From Acanthornis magna (taxonomy: Eukaryota > Chordata > Aves > Passeriformes > Acanthizidae): a stretch of 64,000 nucleotides of DNA. Every line of letters starts with the position of its first letter. Position 1 is the first letter of the stretch. Shown here one piece after another: positions 30,901-48,344 of the stretch. The notes beneath the pieces were generated by a model. The model saw only the letters and a list, made by a program, of their open reading frames with translations. It was not told where the DNA came from and searched no databases. The stretch covers positions 12,891,501 through 12,955,500 of the forward strand of contig JAWUZG010000036.1 of NCBI GenBank assembly GCA_036785705.1, given 5' to 3'. A program made the position numbers and the translations under genes.

Positions 30901-33900
30901 ACTTCACAATCAAACAACTGATTAGATGTGAGGAACAATCTTTCCTATGAAACCGGTCATGCTTTAGTTTGCTGGGCCAGTTGCACAGACTAAAACCTTT
31001 TTTAATGACCCTGTCTGGCCCCTGGTTACCGTCCATCCTCCAGCAACACAACGAGCAACACGGCGCAGAGACAAGCTTGAGAACTGCTAGAAGCAGTTGT
31101 GTGTAAAATGAAAGTGGGTAGTTTAGACTTTACACATGTGATAAGTTTAATTTAAAGCTATGTCGCTACTGATGCCAGGGACCTGATTATAGCTAAACCA
31201 GCTTTAATTGGGTAGCCATGAAGCTGTGAGACTGTGGGCTTTAGCATGGGAATTTACTAACACTGGGCATTTATTCTGGTGGTTGAAAGTCACACTTTAC
31301 TCCTTCATTTCTGTTGGTGCCTGCTCATTAGACAGAATGAGCTGAGGGGTATTTATATGTCTTGTAGTCCTTCTCATTTGCAAGGCTGCCTGAGAATGCA
31401 CTAGGGAAGCTCTTTCCCTGCCCTGAAATATTAACACTAGCTTCCAAATAACTTTGTCTAATCACTACCAGGTGAGAAGCTAATCAGTTACTCAGGCAGT
31501 AAAATGGTAACCTGCCTTTTCCACCAAATTGCCGAACAAATGTAAAAAAAAATACATTAATTAAATTTTCTTAGGAGAAAGATGGAATTTTTATGGTGTG
31601 TTTTTGACTGATGGAGTTGTTACTTTCAGTCAAAGAACTGTAGTTGTTAAGAAAATTTTATTTTTTAAATTTTATTCTGTGGAGTTTTAGTCTTCAGAAT
31701 ACTGATGTAAACCTTTTTTATTTTGCAAAGGAAATGTGGACATAGTAGATGTTTTATAATTAAGCTCTGCAGGATAGAGCTGTGACTGGAAGTAATGCTT
31801 GCAGTATTGGCCTCTCACAAAACCATCAAAGCATACAGTTTTCAAAAATAAATGCATATGAGTAAACCTATGTATACTTTGAAGTAGAAATACATATTTA
31901 TTTTAACAACCAATCTTCAAAGAAATTATTGGAAAATTTGTGCAATTTTTATAGTCCTTGTTTTATAGAGAAGACTAACGCCATTTTTGGAAAAAAGAGA
32001 TTTGAAGCAGAACTGGCAAGTATTTCAGCATGCCAGGTTTTACCACAAACATATTATTTGTTGAAGCAGCATCAACTCTGTGTTTCAGTGGGTATGTTTA
32101 GACAGTTGCATTTGTAATACAGAATTGTGTCCTTCTCTTTTGGAGTGTGTGCTGAGGCTATAAGGACCCTTTTTCTTTCTAGCATCTTCCCACACCACGG
32201 TTTTTCACTGCATCATCTCACACAGCCACCTCTGCCTCCTAAGGATGAAGTAAGGCAAACACGAAATGTGATGATACATGGAATTCAAGGGACCATAAAT
32301 CTGAAAGGACGGTAGAACTGCACTAGACCAAAGAAAAGTGTTGTAAAAGACTAATTGGTGCTGCAGCTTCAGATTTCACTCAGCGAAGCAAAAACTTGTA
32401 GATTTCATTGTGAGAATCACCAGAAGGAAGGAAATCAGATTTCGGTTTCACAATGTCGTACAGTGAATATCTAATGGCTGACAGGTAACAGGCTTACATA
32501 CATTTCCAAGTAGCAGAAGAATGTGAAAACTACATGGTTTAACCACCTGAATGTTGCTTCCCTGTGTGAAAGGCATATGCATAGTATCTATATCAGCAGC
32601 TTGCTCTTTGAAAAATCTACCTGGAACTGCATAAACACAGATTGCTGTAGGACTAACCTTTCTCTGCCCACCTCCTTTATGTGATGGTTTCTCAGAATTG
32701 AAGATTGAATGAGGAATGATGAGATTCAAAAACACTGCCTCTTTGTCTTATATCTAACATGCCAAAAATGTTTTGAGATTTACCCCCAAACCCACCAAAA
32801 AAAAAAATAAAATAAAAAGGTGAAGAGGAAGCCACTGGAGAAGAAAAGTATTTTTGTAGCTGAAATGCTGAGATAGATCATACATCCCTTTTTCTTTAGG
32901 AAAATACAAAATACAGTTTGGGAGGCAGGTTTAATTTGCCATTGCTTGCATTTGCTGAACTCCAATTAAAAAGGATGAACTTTCCCAAAATTCTGATTTT
33001 GTCTTTTCCCTTTGAAAAGCAGGGTTCAAATTCAGTAGTATTAATAGCAAAACCAACCACATTTACAGTAATGATAACCATAATGGTATTAAAGACTGTT
33101 CCCCAAACAAATATTGTTTTCTTTCCCATTAGTTGCCTACTGTCATCTCTTGGACCTTCCCAAATCCCACTGATAACATTTAGTTAGCTTAGCTTTCCAG
33201 TTTTTGTTTCCAAATTTTGTTTAATTTTCTCCTTTTCTTTGGCACAGGTTTCTTCCTGGGCTTTTTATTCTAGTCATCTTTACACTCCCTAAATTAAAGA
33301 CTGATTAGTCAGTAATTTTTACAGTATGTGCACTAAGTAAGCTGTTGGTATATGACTTATTACAGGGGAATTTGTAAATGCTTGCTAATCCAGTAGTCAC
33401 TTCTGTAATACGGTCTTCATTTAATTCCCTTTTTTAGCATAGTAGTAAGTTACCTAGTGGCAAAATTCACTCAGATATAATCCTACCATGCTCATTATTA
33501 TTAAGGAATAAACCTTTTATTTTTATCATAGTATCCTATGATTTAAGAGACTACCTTAATTTCATGTCTCTCATCTTTATTTTTTTGTTTGGCTTAACTT
33601 TCATCCATCTTCATATCTAATTTAAATGTTCAAATACAAATATCAGTTGCAGAAAATAATTTAAAATACTGCTTGGAGCAAAAATCAATTAGATTTGCAA
33701 TTTTCTGCAAGCATTTTAATGTAAATATTTGGGAATAATTTTTAATATTTGGTAACAACTAAAACTTTACACATGTGGCCACAGCTACTTCATTAATTCA
33801 GAATATCATCATAATGGGAATAAAACCAAGACATTCCTAGCACAAAAAAAGTTATCCTCTACTCAAGATAGAGATGAATCTTAATTATGAGTGGATTAAG

Positions 33901-34200
33901 GACTATGATAAAAACACATATATTTTTCAGTTCTATTAACAGAAAGCAAGAGTCATAAAACTGTGAAAACCTGGCTTAGTACTATGATTTCAGTTTGATT
34001 AGGAAATTTTAAAGACATACCCTGGCACATTTAACATTTCAAGTGAAAGCTCTCCAGTAAGAACTACTGGCTCTTTCACTGCCTCCCATCATTCCTGCCA
34101 AAGTTCCAAACGCAAATTTGGTAAAATTTTTGCTGCAGGTCTTCCCTGGCAGGTTTCTAACACTTTAGAATATTTGGGACTGCGTTAGGCTGCTCACTGC

Positions 34201-34223
34201 TGGTGTCACGGATAGTGACACCA
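34201..34223. other. Perfect 9-bp inverted repeat (hairpin)
   Basis: TGGTGTCAC, a GGATA loop, then GTGACACCA. It lies in a moderately GC-richer patch (34140-34480) that I could not assign to a repeat family or a gene. Confidence 0.7.
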
Positions 34224-37113
34224 AAGGAATATTCATTGGATAACTCAAGACGTTGCATGGCCACGTGGGAGTTTGGGTCCTCTGCAGAGCACGTGGATTG
34301 CCTGAGACACCTGATTGCCTCCCCTGACTGTAAAGAAAGCCTGTGATTGTTCAGAGGGATTTGATCCCCAGACAGTGATTGGAAACACAAAGCACAGGGT
34401 CGTGTCTGAGTACATGACTCTATGCCAATCAGTTGCTCCCATGCTGATCACTTAGTTCCATGCTTGCCAGTTCCCACTACCAATATTTTCTGAGTTGAGA
34501 TACCTAACACTGGAAAAAGAGGTCTTTTTGCACGAATATGTTGTAACTTCGGGCCTGAGAGCAGAAGAGTGAATTTTAGGCATTGCTTATTCTTGAAATG
34601 TTTAATCCTAGTTCCTGAGAAAGTGCAATAGGCACAAGTGGATGTTCCTAGCACCAGACCTGGAATTTCAGCTGAAGATGAGTCATTTTGCAGAATGTAA
34701 TGCAAAATATATGAGGTCAGAGAGAGAAAATACAGAAAAGGGAGGTTTTGTTGTAGTTTGCTCCGGGGTTGCCTGATCTTGGCTTCTGGCCACTCTGATT
34801 CACTGCTGTGTTCAGGCTTTTTACTCAGGAACCTGCATATAATAAATGCAGAACTTACACACTTTAATGGATGATTGTAATGTAGCCCTTTATTTTTAAA
34901 TGGATACTCTGGAAAGGGAATAGGCTTGAATAGGACACTTTCTCAGTAAAAATTAAAGGAAAAGAGATCTAGTTTCAAATATATCTTTAAAATTGGGCAG
35001 ATGATAATGTGTCCCTGATCAGAAATGTCAGAAGCTGGATGAAGTGTGAAAAGAAGGTACACTCAGAGGGCATCCAACCGTCATACCAGAAGCCACATCT
35101 GTTTCAGTTCTATTTTCTATACTCACACAAAAGACAGCATTTGTAACAGGAATGAGAAAAATTACGTAGGCAAGAGTTGTATTTTTCTTTCTGATTCTTC
35201 TCAACTCGGTCCTACAAACCAAACCATGTTTCACTCTTTTCAGTTGTTCTGCTTTTGTTAAAAATACAATAAATACAGCCTGGGGTCATGTACAGTTCTC
35301 TACTGTGCTACACTATCAGTGCCTGCAAGTGGCACAAGCTAAAAGGAGGAGAAGCACATGAAGTTTGCCAACCTGTCTCTCTTTCCAGTGAAGAGTTTTA
35401 GCAATTTGGCTAAAACAGTGATATAAGGAGCAAAAGATGAGACCAATTTAAAGGTAATAAGCAAAGATTTATGTGGGGTTGCATATCAGATTATTGATGT
35501 GGAGATTGATAATGCTTCTTTATGTTTTGTTTTTAAATGGATCCCTATTCTAACTCCAAAATGTGTGAGTCTGTAAGAAAATCAAGACTGTACCACACTG
35601 CACTCTTATAAAGTAACCTGAAGTGGTGGATGAAGATAACAAGCAGAGATCAGTCCTGTGATGCATTCTAGTCTCTATGCACTTTAAAACCACCACATAT
35701 TTCTACCAAAACAGATTGTTGAAAATTTAAATTAGTACATAAGGGCCAAGTGGTGTTGTCTACACACTGCAAAATAACTACTATTATTTTCTTATTTTCG
35801 ATTTGGGTGGTTACGTTTAAATTACATGGATATTTTTGCCAGGAATGTTGAAAACTATGATTTACACTTCTCTGTTTAACTTTCTACTTTATGAAAGCTT
35901 GCCTATTTTCCTATCAGGTATCCATGTTGAACGGCACTATTCACATATAGAGAGTATTCAATTTTGTACCCAGGTTTTATTCACTTCCTTGAATGTGAGA
36001 TGATACATGAACAGCTTATCTGTTTCAAAACCATGTCAACCTCTTCCTGCTGTTCTCAAGAAGGTTAAGCACTGTTTTACAAACCCACTGACCCTGAAGG
36101 AGCCCTACATATAGATTTTATTTTTAAGTCTTTCAGTTAGAAAAGTTTTGCAACATTAATTAAAACTGTACAAATCAATATGGAGAAAGCATTTAGTAAG
36201 CCTTAACAGCCATATCCTACTAATAACAACTTCTTCCCTAAACCAATGGGGCTGAACTGGAAGCAAAAGTACTGTTCCCTTTGAAAAGGAAAAACAGTTT
36301 ACTAAATGACTCCTTTTAAGCAGATTTTTTTTGTTGTAACATATATTAGTGCTGCCCTAGCTATGACACTGGGAACTTTTTTTTTCTGAATGCAAGCAAA
36401 TATGGCTTCCATTTATTAACATCAAATGCTCAAAAACTCTGTAGGTGCAAGGGATAAAGCTGCTAGTTCACCTCTAAAGATAGGGAAGTGACTGCGTAAA
36501 TCTGGGTGGGGAGCAGACTCCTGTCTCTCCAATTCCTTACCTTTTAGCTGCATACCTTACTTACTGTGGGTCAGGGGATGTATGAATGAATTTCAGTCTG
36601 AATGTAATTTATGCCCTGTATCTCACAAAGCAATATAATTCTATTTGTATTGTGGCTAACAAGGCTGTAAATGAGATAACTCTCTGTTTAGTTATCATGA
36701 CCTAGATAAGGCCTTTTAATGATTAACTGAAAAGAGTAGCTGAAGTAAATGTGGCTGTTTTCTAAAACTGTTTTATTTATGAAAAATATTATTCATTAAG
36801 AAAACAATATACATGTCACTTTAAAGAGCTTTGCACAGTAATGATGGGGAGTGATGGTTCAGCTCCACTAGAACTGTTCAACTCCACTAAAGCTGGTGAT
36901 TATAAATCCTATATTCAAAACATTTGTTGGAAAAATTGTGAGCTTGTTTTGCAAAAATGAAAGAGTTGAAACTAGCTAAAATGACGGAAACCTGCATTGC
37001 TACTTGGTCACTGAATTTCATGGATCAGATAAAGAGATTTCAATGGAAGCTAAATCTAAATATCCTCTGGACTGTAAAATATAAATCTGTATGTTTTTAT
37101 CTACTATTAGAAT

Positions 37114-37641
37114 TCATAGAATCATAGAATGGTTTGGGTTGGAAGAGACTTTAAAGGTAATCTAGCTCCAGCACCTTCCACTAGACCAGGTTGCTCAAAG
37201 CCCCTGCTCAAACACTTCCAGGGATGGGGCATCCACAACTTCTTTGGGCAACCTCTTTGAGTGCCTCACCACCCTCAGAATTTATTCCTAATATCTAATT
37301 AAACCTGCCCCTTTCAGCTTAAAGCCATTCCACCTTTTCCTATCATGATAAACCTTTGTAAAGAGTCCCTCTCCAGCTTTCCTGTAGGCCCCTTTGTGTA
37401 CTTGAAGGCTACAAGATCACCCTAGAACCTGCACTTCTCTGGACAGAGCAACCCAGCTCTATCAGCTTGTCTTCACAGGAGCGGTGCTCCCGTCCTCTCT
37501 GATCCTCTTCACAGCCTCCCCTGGACTGGCTCAAGAAGGTACAAGGCTTTCTTATGCTGGGGGTCCCAGACTTAGACGCAGTGCTCCAGGTGAAGTTTCA
37601 TGCAATGACTTCAGCAAGGCCTTCGACACTGTCTCTCACAG
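37114..37641 (-). mobile_element. CR1 LINE, antisense, with an inverted 5' scrap
   Basis: The main part (37114-37600) is a CR1 3' segment read on the minus strand. On the plus strand it starts TCATAGAATCATAGAATGG, passes GGGATGGGGCATCCACAAC and CCCCTGGACTGGCTC, and ends GTGCTCCAGGTGAAGTTTCA. Immediately beyond, 37607-37641 reads GACTTCAGCAAGGCCTTCGA on the plus strand, a CR1 RT motif (DFSKAFDTVSH) in the opposite orientation. This is the arrangement expected of a 5' inversion made during insertion. Confidence 0.85.
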
Positions 37642-40600
37642 GCAAAGTCAGTAAGTGACTTTGAGTGGACAGAACTGTTGTATCAATCTAGCAAGCTCAG
37701 TCCTCAAGTTGCAGATAGTTTTATTTCTTTTGAAAACAAAATACCTGTATTTCACTGGTTGCATTAAGAGAATTACCATCAACTTGAAATGCAACATCAC
37801 TCATATCACTGCTCAGAAAATATGATACATAGTGAGAGGAACCCCTCTTTTGGTTAAAGTACACAACACCAAATCTGGGAAAACTGTTCAGCAAAATGAG
37901 CTATCCCGGGCTGGTCTCACTCATGGGAGAGAGATTGCACTTACAGAGAGTTTATTTGCCTTTGAAGAAGACTTCTAACAGAAGTAAATTTTCATTTCTG
38001 CTTATTCACACTGACATAAATCAGATATTTACATCCTACAGGCTAAAACAAGTATGAAAAGTGCCATCTAAAAGTTCTGTTGTTACATGAAAAGCTCCCA
38101 TCTCCTACCCCCTAATTTGTCTGCAAAAGGAACACTCAGCACGCAATAGCATAGTTGGCTGATAATGAACGTCAAGTATGTCATTGATATTCATTAGCTT
38201 CTTTCAACACAGTTTCCGAAAGGGATTCATGTGGATATACTGAATAGAAAAGACTTTATTTTGATCACAAGCTTCTATATATTTACGTTGAAAAATCACT
38301 ATAAATTTTAAGGCCACCGTGGTGGCTGCTGCTTCTAAGAATTTGGACATATGATTCCTGTGCTGCTTCACTATTCATACCAGTTTCTTACTTTTTTGCT
38401 AAGGTATTTTGTCACAGATTTTTGCTTTATGGTGAATTCTTAAAATACCAAATGAGAGAAATTTGCTCTTGCTTTTTTAGTCACTTGGCTCTACCAGATT
38501 CCTTTTCATCTTTCCCTTGTTGTTTCCCCCATATCCTCTGCAGTAGTTCCCATCTGTGATCAGCAGTTCCCTTTTGCCAAAGAGAATCTTACCAAAGCCA
38601 CATCTTTCAGGAAGTTTAGCAACATAAAAACTCCATCCTAAGTGTCTGTTTTCTGGTTTATCATTGATATAGCTCAGTGACACCATGCCCTGCAGTCACC
38701 TAGTTTGTTACATTGCCCATTGGGTCTTGCAGGCTGAGCCATCTGGGTGACGTGATGAGGCTCTGCCTGTCTGGTGTGTTGTCCTGGTTACTTCGTGACA
38801 CAAACTCTGAGAGCAGCACAACCAGGAGGATTTCTAAGCAGGAAGGATCTGCACAAGTTAATTTTTGAACTTTTCTCACAGGAATTCGAAAAGCTTAATA
38901 GCGTCTGAAAGGGTTTTCAATCATGCTGTGAAGAGCAGGAAAAGTGTTTTTCATATATCTTCCTTCTTAACATAGTGCTGTAGTGTAACATATTTTACTA
39001 GGATTTTATATGCCCCAGCAACAAACCTATGCATATTTCTGCACCTATGCCATGAAATTTGTTGCCATGGAAATATCAAAACCAGCTTATAACAGAGAGC
39101 AGGCAAACCCTTTCAAGCACAATAGTATCCAGCCTCAGTCTCCATTCAACAGCCAAAATGAATTGTAGCCATTTTCATGCTTTATAGTGGCTTAATATCT
39201 TTGCTATATCATTAAAGTCTTTCAACCACTTATATCCAATGCACACAGGCCCTGGCTCATCCAGTTCAATGCATAATTTGGGCACAGCAATTCCAGCAGC
39301 ATCTCTGAGAAATCAGATTAAACTAAATTAGATTAAATTATCCTTGCTATTCTTTGCCTATTCTTGCTGCCTTTGAATTTATTGGCAAAGAAGAATTTTC
39401 TAGATTAATTGGAGAGGTGACTGTACTACCTTCTTCCTAAACTTTAAAATTTCAGATGATTTATGGCTGACTTGGAGAGTACACTGTGAGGATTAACTGA
39501 ATGGAAACCTTCAGATCAGGGAGAATTAAAAAAGACTAACAGCATCTTCCAACAGAGAGCATCTTGGGTCCTGCCATCTGAACAGCTTCTCCTGCTGGAG
39601 AAGAGAAGCTGACCTCAGGCAAATAGCTGTGGGAGAGGATGTAAAATAGTGCTCATGTGCATGCACATCTTCTCATCTGGATCTTGTATTTTCCTTTACA
39701 CTCATGAATTTCACCGTGTTATAGGCTTTCTAAATTTAGTCTCTTGGAGTTAAAGAAAGACCCCTATTTTTTAATACCTCTATCACCAGTTAAAATAACA
39801 TACCTCTGGATTACTCCGCTATGAGACAAATCACAAAATCAAAAATACATATAATATCCATAACTGAAATGGCAATGGAGAGCAATTTGAAACCAATGCC
39901 CAAAATTACCTCTTCAAGAAATATATTAACAAAGGATCATGAATATAATTTATCTACATATATATCCATATCTTCTTTCTATTATTTAATTAACAAGATG
40001 CAATTCTCTTTATAGAATAGATTTAAAGACTTAACTTTCTGTTCTCTGATGAACCCTATACACAAATGCTCATATTGTATGATGAGTTCCTAGGAGCATA
40101 AAAATGTACAGAACAGCCAAGACTAGGTCCTTTTAAGGTAAATATGGATATTGTGGGAGGTTAGCTGAAAAAACCCATTGATTTTCACACATTCCAGAAC
40201 CTAGAGACAGAAATTATCGAACATTGCAAAACCACACTTCTCAAAGTTGCTGAAATGCCCTGTTTTCCGAGAGATACAAATCTATCAGTCAATTAAAAAG
40301 ACAAGGTATTTTGAAAATTGTGGAAACTTGCATATCTGGTTTTGGTTTAAATAATAATTTGTCTGTTTAGTAAGTGTCTGTTTAATAAGTGCCTGTTGCA
40401 TTAACAAGCAAAGAAAATGCTCTTTCCCTCTGCCATAACGTGATAGACCAGGCAACTACCTGGAAAATTACACAGTGCAAGAACATGTGAATTAATGTGA
40501 TGTAAAAAATACGTGGCCCAATGAAGTGCATTCCCATAAAAATGACCAAGACCAAGTTGCCATAAAACTAAGCAAAAGTACTGTGGGCTAAAATTTTCCA

Positions 40601-41145
40601 AAATATTCATGCAATTTACACTGCTAGTCTTCTTTTTAAGTCAATGTCTCTTTAGAAATAATACTGTCTTTTTAAAGGAATCTTTTTCTACTCACGTATA
40701 AATGTTGTAGAAATAGGATTTACCATTCTAAATCAGAAAAATCAGTTTTGAAAATTTTTTTCATTGCATAAGCACATTTGATGTGAAGAATTTTTCTCTG
40801 TACAGCTACAGAACTCAATATCCCAAAAAGAAAGATCAATGGATTCCTTGTATCAGTTTTTTCTACTACATTCCCTTGCAAAAAGTTACTAATGAATATA
40901 TTCATGCTACAGCCACACATTGGTATATAAGTAAAAAGAATTGGGAAAGAGCTTGAATTAAAACTGGAGTAATAAGGTAGAAATCAGAACTTAACATGAT
41001 AGAACACTAAAAGTCACCAATTTGAGGCCCTACATGACCCAGAACCTCTGCAATAAAACAGATTTAAGGATATGAAGCAATATAAGTTTATTAATATAAA
41101 ATGCAGTTTTCAGTTAGATGTTTTTTATAAATAAATTCTTCTTAC

Positions 41146-41195
41146 CTGTTATAGTTGCTTTGTTAATAGATGGTTGGCTACACATTGGTGATCGC
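41146..41195 (-). CDS. PDE4D: PDE4D exon, 50 nt: linker LR1
   Basis: On the minus strand the acceptor is CTTTTTAATAG and the donor is GTAAGA. Its first base completes the Lys codon from the 74-nt exon. It then encodes RSPMCSQPSINKATIT and leaves one base (G) of a Glu codon that is completed 37 kb away by the UCR2 exon. This is the LR1 linker between UCR1 and UCR2, the least constrained part of the regulatory module. The Ser in MCSQPS stands where I recall Asn in mammals. The exon precedes the long intron that contains the internal short-isoform promoter. Confidence 0.96.
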
Positions 41196-44363
<3,168 letters not shown>

Positions 44364-44400
44364 CTGAGCAAACGGTGTCACAATCAAGTCATCACCATGT
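44364..44400 (-). CDS. PDE4D: PDE4D exon, 37 nt: UCR1 micro-exon
   Basis: This micro-exon is too short to appear as an ORF. On the minus strand TTTTTTCAG precedes it and GTAGGC follows. Its first base (A) completes an ATA Ile codon begun in the 192-nt exon, and 12 codons follow: HGDDLIVTPFAQ. That peptide is an invariant stretch of UCR1 in PDE4 enzymes. The exon ends on a complete codon, matching the phase of the next exon. Length and phase agree with the PDE4 family gene structure as I know it. Confidence 0.97.
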
Positions 44401-47400
44401 CTGAAAAAATAAGCAGAGTTGCAAGTTAGGTAATATCAAAAATTTGCTGTTTTAACAGAAAGAAAATCAGGTTTTATAATGCAGTATGGGTAACTCCAGT
44501 TTTATTTCTTCTGCAGTTACACTCTATTACTGCTTTACACATTCTTAGAAAAGCAAATATCAACTTAGTTACTGCCCAACTGCCTGGCAAATCTGTGGGA
44601 TGGTTGATGGACCAGCCGGTTTCTGTGCTGTGGGTTGGACTTAATCTTCAGAGGTTTCATCCCAAAGGATGGAGGTGAAAGTTCCAAAAGGAACTCCATT
44701 GAGGAGCAGGCTTGCGGGGACAGAACAGGTGAGTAACTGTGGATGGCTGGGCAGCCCACAGCAGATGAATAAAAACTCAGTAAAACTTCCAAACTGACGG
44801 AGACTTCTGTAGTTGTGAGGTGTGTGACCAAGCATGCGCTGTCACTGTGGCAGCCCCACCTCTGCGGGGCCATGTATGGACAAGGTTCCAGGATGTCACA
44901 CTGTAGGGGAAAAGGGAGGAAGATAAAATGGGGTTCCTTCTCTTCAGCACAGAAAACTGCTCCTTGGAATGGTTGTCAAAAACTAGAGTCCTGTAAATAA
45001 AAGTAGAGTGAAGGGCTTAAAAGTAGTATCTGCAGCACTGAAGATATAGAGTCAAAACACGGGGACGTGGAAAATTTGACATTTTCAGTCTTCTTATCCA
45101 GTATATGGTAACAGTCAAGGAGAAATTTTCCAAAGACAAAAATCCAATATGTCTTAGTTTTTAATTTTCCTATGCTTTCCTGCAGTGAATTTATCATGAT
45201 AAGTTATGAGTTGCAGCTTCTAACAGAAACTACTATTGATTTGGTGCTATTTTAATATTGTTTAAGTTTAAGCATATATGTTATGCTTATGTGAATTTAA
45301 CATTGGATTTCAAGTCCATGAAAATCTAATGAGAAAAAGGCTGATAAATGGAGAAATATGATTTGTGTTTGACTTGCTAAAACATTATTCTTATAACTTA
45401 TATACTGTCCACAAGACCACAATGGTTTATAGATATTGCAAAAACCTAATTAAAAAGCAGTATGCATAATCTGTACCACTGTACAATCAATCTGCAAGGA
45501 TGAAACAAAATTTCCCAATATTAAAATTATCAGAATGTTTAATAACTCTGTAATCATTGTATTATCATCTCTTTTATTCCTTTTGTAATAGAAGAATGGA
45601 TTTTTAAACATCCGGCAGAAGAAATCCGCACTTTGAAAACTGTCTCTGTAGGAGTGGTTGGAATAGGGTGCTGCTTCAGGTGAAACCACAGTCCCAGGCT
45701 GGCTGGAAGCAAATATGCCTGAGCAAACCAAAAGAAACCTGTCCTCCATGGGGAAGAACTCAGAGGCTTTAATTGCTCAGTGAAACCATATCCACTCAGG
45801 TATAATAGACAACGTGAATCAGCCCAGGGCATTAACAGGGGACTTAATGACCAGATGGGTTTAGTACCTCTTTATGTTTTCATTGGGTCATGAAAACATC
45901 GGCAAATGTCCTACACTGTAATTTTAGATAAGGGTTGCTTAATGACTTACACAAAGGCTTTAGCAGAAGATAAGCCAAATACCTTTTTTCCTTTTTTTAT
46001 CCTGTTCTCCACTGAAAGAGCCAGAGTGTGACTATGCTACTTCACTTCCAGGAAAATTATGCTCTTTGTCTTCAAGTTCTGTGAAATGGCATTATCTGAT
46101 TTGTGACAGCTGGCTTAAATGCTTCTCAGTAGTCCTTTAATTTCTTATCTTTTATAAAGGATATTTTAATTATTTACATAGAACTACTCCATTTTTGCTT
46201 CTGTTTTAACACTTAAAGGAGGCCCAGCTCAAAACATAAGCCCACTTTTAATGATCTAGTCTAATTCCCACATTTGGAAATTATGAAAGGGCAGAATCCC
46301 AAAGACAAAAATGTTTACAGATAGCAGCAGCACTGGACAAAGAAAAAGAAAATTGTTTCTACCTGTAAATAAGCATCTGTCAGAGGAAACTACTCTGAAT
46401 GCCCAATATGTGACACAAATGCACAAGATATTCACGAACACCTCAAAGTACCAGGCAACTCCTGAATCATAGTTATTAACTGCCAAGTTCAGATTGAAAA
46501 AAAAATATGAAAAGATTGTCCTCTGTCTCAAAATATCTTGTGGGCTTCCTTACTGTAGGTGGTACTTCCTCTTCTTCTCATTCAGCCCCTGTTTGCCCCC
46601 CCTTGAATGCTGAGCCACTTAAAAAAGGCAACAGTTACATGTTCTTGGCTTTCTGCCTTGGAGGATTGTTTTTTCCCCTTATGTAAAATAACATGATCCA
46701 AATTTTCCAATTTTCAAACTTCATTCTACTTGAGCTGTTTCTGGATTGCATTTCATTGGAGAACACTGATATCATACTGTAGCTCGTTATTCTTTAGAAG
46801 AGGCATGATTAAGTAGCAATTTATTGTGCTGAAATCAAGCCAGGACTTAATTTTCACTTTTCAAATCCCCCGTGTGTCAAGAGCAACAATTCCAGAAATT
46901 ATCATTATTTTGGTGAATCTGATATCTGCAGATATCCACAGCTTTAGCGAAATAGTTTTGCTCTCACCAGGCCCACTTGAACTGCAAAGCAATTTTAAAA
47001 AGTGGTGAGAATCTTTGATCCACATTGGGTCAGAAAACCTAAAAAAATTGAGAGTGTTCAAAAATGGAAGAGACACGTCCAAAGAAGCTGCATTAATTTT
47101 TTATACAGAAGAGCAAGGACACATGATTTAAAATGCCATTGATGTGCAGTGTACTACAGGGTTATAAACACTACAATGGATGAGTGTCCTGTTTCTGGAT
47201 GACATGGAAGCTGATGGGTGATTCTTTCTGGATTCTAGATAGGATAGTGCCACACATCTCTATACAGAAGCAGTAAGAGGAAGTGTAAATCCTGCAGTAT
47301 GTCACAACTTTCTAAATATAGACAGAGGTATTTAGCCTTTAAGTTAGAAGAAACTGCTCACTTCAGTGTTAGACTGTTAACCAGAATGCCTGGCATACTT

Positions 47401-48344
47401 GTTCACATCTTCATTTTTTCTAAGGAAATACAGGTTGGAAAGCAGAATAATTTTCACATAGCCCCAAAATTTAAAATTATTAGTTCTCCACTATCAAAAA
47501 ACACTGCTAAAGTACACAACAACCTGCATGAGATGAATGACTGTTACATAAAAAACAAGCCAAATTTTCATTTGCAGACTGAAGATTATATACCACATTG
47601 CAAGCTATTTGCCACAGTAAAGTGATGAAGCCTAGACTTTTGAAAATTTTCTGTCTTTTGCTTCCTAACTTCTCCTATGTGACATACTCACACCACATAA
47701 CCTATGCTGATCCCCACTCTGGAGAAGAGATGAAGGTGCTGTGTTAAAGTCAAAAGTTAGTTGAACATGTTCAGTACAAAAGTTCTGCTTCCTTTCCTCA
47801 GGATTGGCATCAATTTTTCTCTTCTATCCCAATTACAGAACAGTAATTAACTTTTCCCCTATTAATAAGGAACTTGGAGATGCATGGACATACAGAGAAG
47901 CAAGCAGGAAAGTTGAGACAAGGATAAGTTAGGGTGTCTGCACAACCTTTATTTCATAATTAAACTATCATAATTTAATATAACATCAAATCAGAGGAGT
48001 AACTAGAGAGATATTCTTCAGACCTGTCAGGATACTGCTAAGAAAGAGTGGATGGTTTTCTGTAGTGGTCAGAAGAAAATCAAGATGTCCATCAAGGAGA
48101 AGCAAATCCCAGGCTTTAGAGACCCCTAGTAGTGGGAGGCACTTGCCACCGTGGAGCTTCACGGGGAAGGTCCTCAAGGTTTGTCATTGCAAAGGCCAGA
48201 GTAAACACAGATTAAGACTTTCTAGGTATACATAAATACCAATGGAGTGATCTTGGGAGCATGTATTGAAGTTGTGAGATATAAACAGGATAAATAAGAG
48301 TTCTGTCTTATTTAAAAAGAGTAGGGAAAATGTACCACACATAT

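Noticed and set aside
44565..44873. 102-codon minus-strand ORF as a possible gene
   Set aside because: No homology recognised, no splice or promoter context, and an overlapping frame is equally open; kept only as a patch worth checking.
47299..47625. 108-codon plus-strand ORF
   Set aside because: AT-rich intronic frame with no recognisable domain, antisense to PDE4D and of a length expected by chance in 64 kb.
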